A DNA stretch of 8,342 bases from Candidatus Acetothermia bacterium (GTDB lineage: Bacteria > Bipolaricaulota > Bipolaricaulia > Bipolaricaulales > Bipolaricaulaceae). The notes beneath the pieces were generated by a model. The model made no database searches. It had not been told where the DNA came from and saw nothing but the letters and a program-made list of their open reading frames with translations. Position numbers and translations under genes: made by a program. The DNA is taken from positions 8,470 through 16,811 of the forward strand of contig JAGDVW010000021.1 of assembly GCA_023255835.1 (NCBI GenBank), read 5' to 3'. Of the stretch, positions 6,599-8,342 are shown piece after piece. Within the stretch, counting starts at the first letter, position 1, and the number at the start of each line of letters is the position of its first letter.

Positions 6599-8264
6599 GC
6601 GGTACATCACCACCCCCATTCGGGGGGCTCGTCGTTATCCCACAATCCCGGCATTTCTCGCCCGGGCGGTGCGCACTTACGGGGATCGCGCGGCCCTGAG
6701 GCTCCCGGTGAGCAAGGAGGGCCGCTTATTCATCCAGGAGACCACCTATAAGGAGCTGTGGGAACTGGCGGGAAAATTGGCCACCTGGCTCTATCACCGC
6801 GGGGTACAAGAAGGCGATCGGGTGGCCATTTTAGCTAAGCCCTCTTTGGGCTGGGCCGTGGCCTTCGTGGCCACCCAGAGGTTGGGCGCGGTGGCCGTCC
6901 CCTTGGACGCCAGCCTCCAAGTCCCCGAGATCCGGCGCCTCCTCGCCGAGGCTGAGGTCTCCGTCCTTTTTTGTGCTCCCGACCGCTATTCTGAACTAGC
7001 TCCTTTAGCCAAAGAAATCCCGGGCCTGAAAGAAGTGGTGGCCATCGAGGAGGCGGTGGGGGCCCTTTCCCTTTGGGAGGTCCTCCCCGGAGAGCCCTCC
7101 TTCAAGGAAGCTCAGCCCGATCCCGAGGATTTGGCGGTGCTCATGTACACCTCCGGGACCACCGGGGACTCCAAAGGGGTTATGCTTTGCCACCGCAACA
7201 TCACCGCCAACATCGAGGCCATGCTCAAAATGATCCGGGTGGGCCCGGAAGACCGCGCCCTCACCATCGTCCCCTGGTACCACATCTATGGCCTCACCGC
7301 GAGCCTCCTCGCCCCCCTTTGGGTGGGAGCCTCGGTGACCTATACAGATGATTACCGGAACCTCATCTCCATCGCTCAGAAGGTCGGAGTGACCATAATC
7401 ATCGCTGTGCCCAAGCTTTACCATGCCCTTTGGCGCCGCCTTTCCGAGAACATCGAGGAGAGCCTGGTCAAGCGCGTTCTTCATCGGTTTTTCCCGCGCT
7501 TCTTGGGGAAACTCATCAAAAAGAAGCTCCTTGGGGAGCAGTTCCGCTTTTTTATCTCCGGCGGGGCTCCGCTTCATCCGGAGGTGGCCGGGGCTCTCCG
7601 CCGCTTGGGGCTGGGGGTGATGGAGGGCTATGGGCTCACCGAGACCTCCCCGGTTTTGACCCTTTCCGAGCCCTTCGATCCGCCGGGAACGGTGGGCCGG
7701 CCGCTACCCGGGGTGCAAATAAAGATCGATCGGCCGGATGCCGATGGCCTGGGCGAGGTTTTGGTCCGCGGCCCGAACGTCATGCTCGGTTACTACAAAA
7801 ACCCCAAGCGCACGAGGGAAGCCTTCACCGAGGACGGCTGGTTCCGCACCGGTGACCTCGGGAAGCTCGATGAGCAGGGGCGCCTATATCTTGCCGGCCG
7901 AAAAAAGAACATGATCATGCTGGAATCGGGGAAGAAAATCTATCCTGAAGAGGTGGAATGGGAATTGGCCCGCATTCCGGAGATCGCCGAGGTTTTGGTG
8001 TACGAGGACACCTCGCGGGGGCAACCCATGGTGGCGGCCATGGTTTACCCTAACTGGGACCTGCTTCACCAGCAGGGCATCACTGATCCCGAACGGGCCA
8101 AAGAGGTGCTTTGGGAAAAGATCAAGGAGGCCCAACAGAACCTGGCCCAGTTCAAGCGCCTCAGGGACAAGGAGTGCCTCACCATTGTGGACAAACCCTT
8201 CGAAAAGAGCACGAAACAGGAGATCAAACGCCATCTTTACGTGAACAAACCCGTGCGCCTCTGA
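6585..8264 (+). CDS. Long-chain fatty acyl-CoA synthetase (AMP-binding enzyme)
   Basis: Activates a fatty acid with ATP to an acyl-adenylate and then to acyl-CoA; FadD/ACSL-like, 559 residues, a normal length. Adenylate-forming motifs appear in order: the P-loop [11 protein letters not shown] (188-198), WYHIYG around His233, FISGGAPL (323-330), MEGYGLTET (346-354), WFRTGDL ending at Leu425, and [19 protein letters not shown] (438-456). Residues about 288-322 form a strongly basic, hydrophobic stretch that could associate with the membrane, as in long-chain synthetases. The C-terminal motif, usually ending GKI with the adenylation lysine, reads STKQEIKR (542-549), so the expected lysine position is Glu546. 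Chain length preference cannot be read from the sequence. The gene overlaps trxB by 14 bases and is preceded by GGAGGG, so it is co-transcribed and coupled; a functional link between redox chemistry and lipid activation is only inference. Confidence 0.9.
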   Translation: MSTNKRYITTPIRGARRYPTIPAFLARAVRTYGDRAALRLPVSKEGRLFIQETTYKELWELAGKLATWLYHRGVQEGDRVAILAKPSLGWAVAFVATQRLGAVAVPLDASLQVPEIRRLLAEAEVSVLFCAPDRYSELAPLAKEIPGLKEVVAIEEAVGALSLWEVLPGEPSFKEAQPDPEDLAVLMYTSGTTGDSKGVMLCHRNITANIEAMLKMIRVGPEDRALTIVPWYHIYGLTASLLAPLWVGASVTYTDDYRNLISIAQKVGVTIIIAVPKLYHALWRRLSENIEESLVKRVLHRFFPRFLGKLIKKKLLGEQFRFFISGGAPLHPEVAGALRRLGLGVMEGYGLTETSPVLTLSEPFDPPGTVGRPLPGVQIKIDRPDADGLGEVLVRGPNVMLGYYKNPKRTREAFTEDGWFRTGDLGKLDEQGRLYLAGRKKNMIMLESGKKIYPEEVEWELARIPEIAEVLVYEDTSRGQPMVAAMVYPNWDLLHQQGITDPERAKEVLWEKIKEAQQNLAQFKRLRDKECLTIVDKPFEKSTKQEIKRHLYVNKPVRL

Positions 8265-8342
8265 GTTTTTGGAGGGCGGGGAAAAGGGGCGAAAAAGCAC
8301 GCGGACGCTCGTGACCCCAGTTTCCATCCGTTTCCACTACAC
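8265..8342. other. Right-edge non-coding tail, no supported feature
   Basis: The 78 bases after the acyl-CoA synthetase stop contain a run of five T directly after the stop codon and a weak nested pairing (GGGG 8286-8289 with CCCC 8315-8318, CACG 8298-8301 with CGTG 8310-8313) without a T-run after it. A GTG at 8311 opens a frame to the window edge but has no ribosome site at the right distance. Neither a terminator nor a gene start can be supported. Confidence 0.4.

Noticed and set aside
5654..6619. Long open frame antisense to trxB, and similar ones opposite xseA and the acyl-CoA synthetase
   Set aside because: No family motifs and composition expected from antisense GC-rich coding sequence; the sense genes are unmistakable.
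8262..8320. Rho-independent terminator after the acyl-CoA synthetase
   Set aside because: The T-run at 8266-8270 has no stem before it, and the weak pairing at 8286-8318 has no T-run after it.
8311..8342. Start of another gene at GTG 8311
   Set aside because: Only ten codons are visible and the nearest GGAGG (8271-8275) is about 35 bases upstream, too far to support the start.

Overview
The window looks like an ordinary chromosomal stretch of a GC-rich bacterium. It holds seven protein genes packed almost end to end, with no RNA genes, mobile elements, CRISPR arrays or long non-coding gaps. The lineage cannot be fixed from the sequence. Heavy use of Arg, Glu, Ala and Val, few Cys and Met, GTG starts and overlapping genes would fit a thermophilic or deep-branching GC-rich bacterium, but this is inference only.

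Layout: (1) 1-2086, minus strand: a family 5 (peptide/oligosaccharide-type) ABC transporter solute-binding protein, followed 14 bases later by a PIG-L/LmbE-like protein that runs off the left edge and has lost the usual metal-binding motifs. (2) 2087-2286: a 200-base divergent spacer with a minus-strand promoter and a paired-stem element just ahead of pyruvate kinase. (3) 2287-3678, plus: pyruvate kinase with a lysine in place of the glutamate that marks potassium-dependent enzymes. (4) 3675-5595, minus: the exonuclease VII operon, xseA then xseB. XseA carries an extra N-terminal domain resembling the HARP-type repeat of annealing helicases, and has no methionine except its first. xseB and pyk converge and their stop codons interlock in one CTAG. 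(5) 5596-5635: a 40-base divergent spacer with a perfect TATAAT box 12 bases before the trxB start, suggesting a leaderless message. (6) 5636-8264, plus: a thioredoxin reductase-like flavoprotein with an intact CxxC but a disrupted NADPH-phosphate motif, overlapping by 14 bases an AMP-binding long-chain acyl-CoA synthetase.

The genes form three unrelated functional units: solute uptake; central carbon metabolism (PEP to pyruvate) next to DNA repair nuclease subunits; and disulfide/redox chemistry coupled to fatty acid activation. No defence, phage or secondary-metabolite system is visible. The interesting material is in the proteins: several familiar enzymes carry changes at residues that define the family's chemistry or cofactor use.
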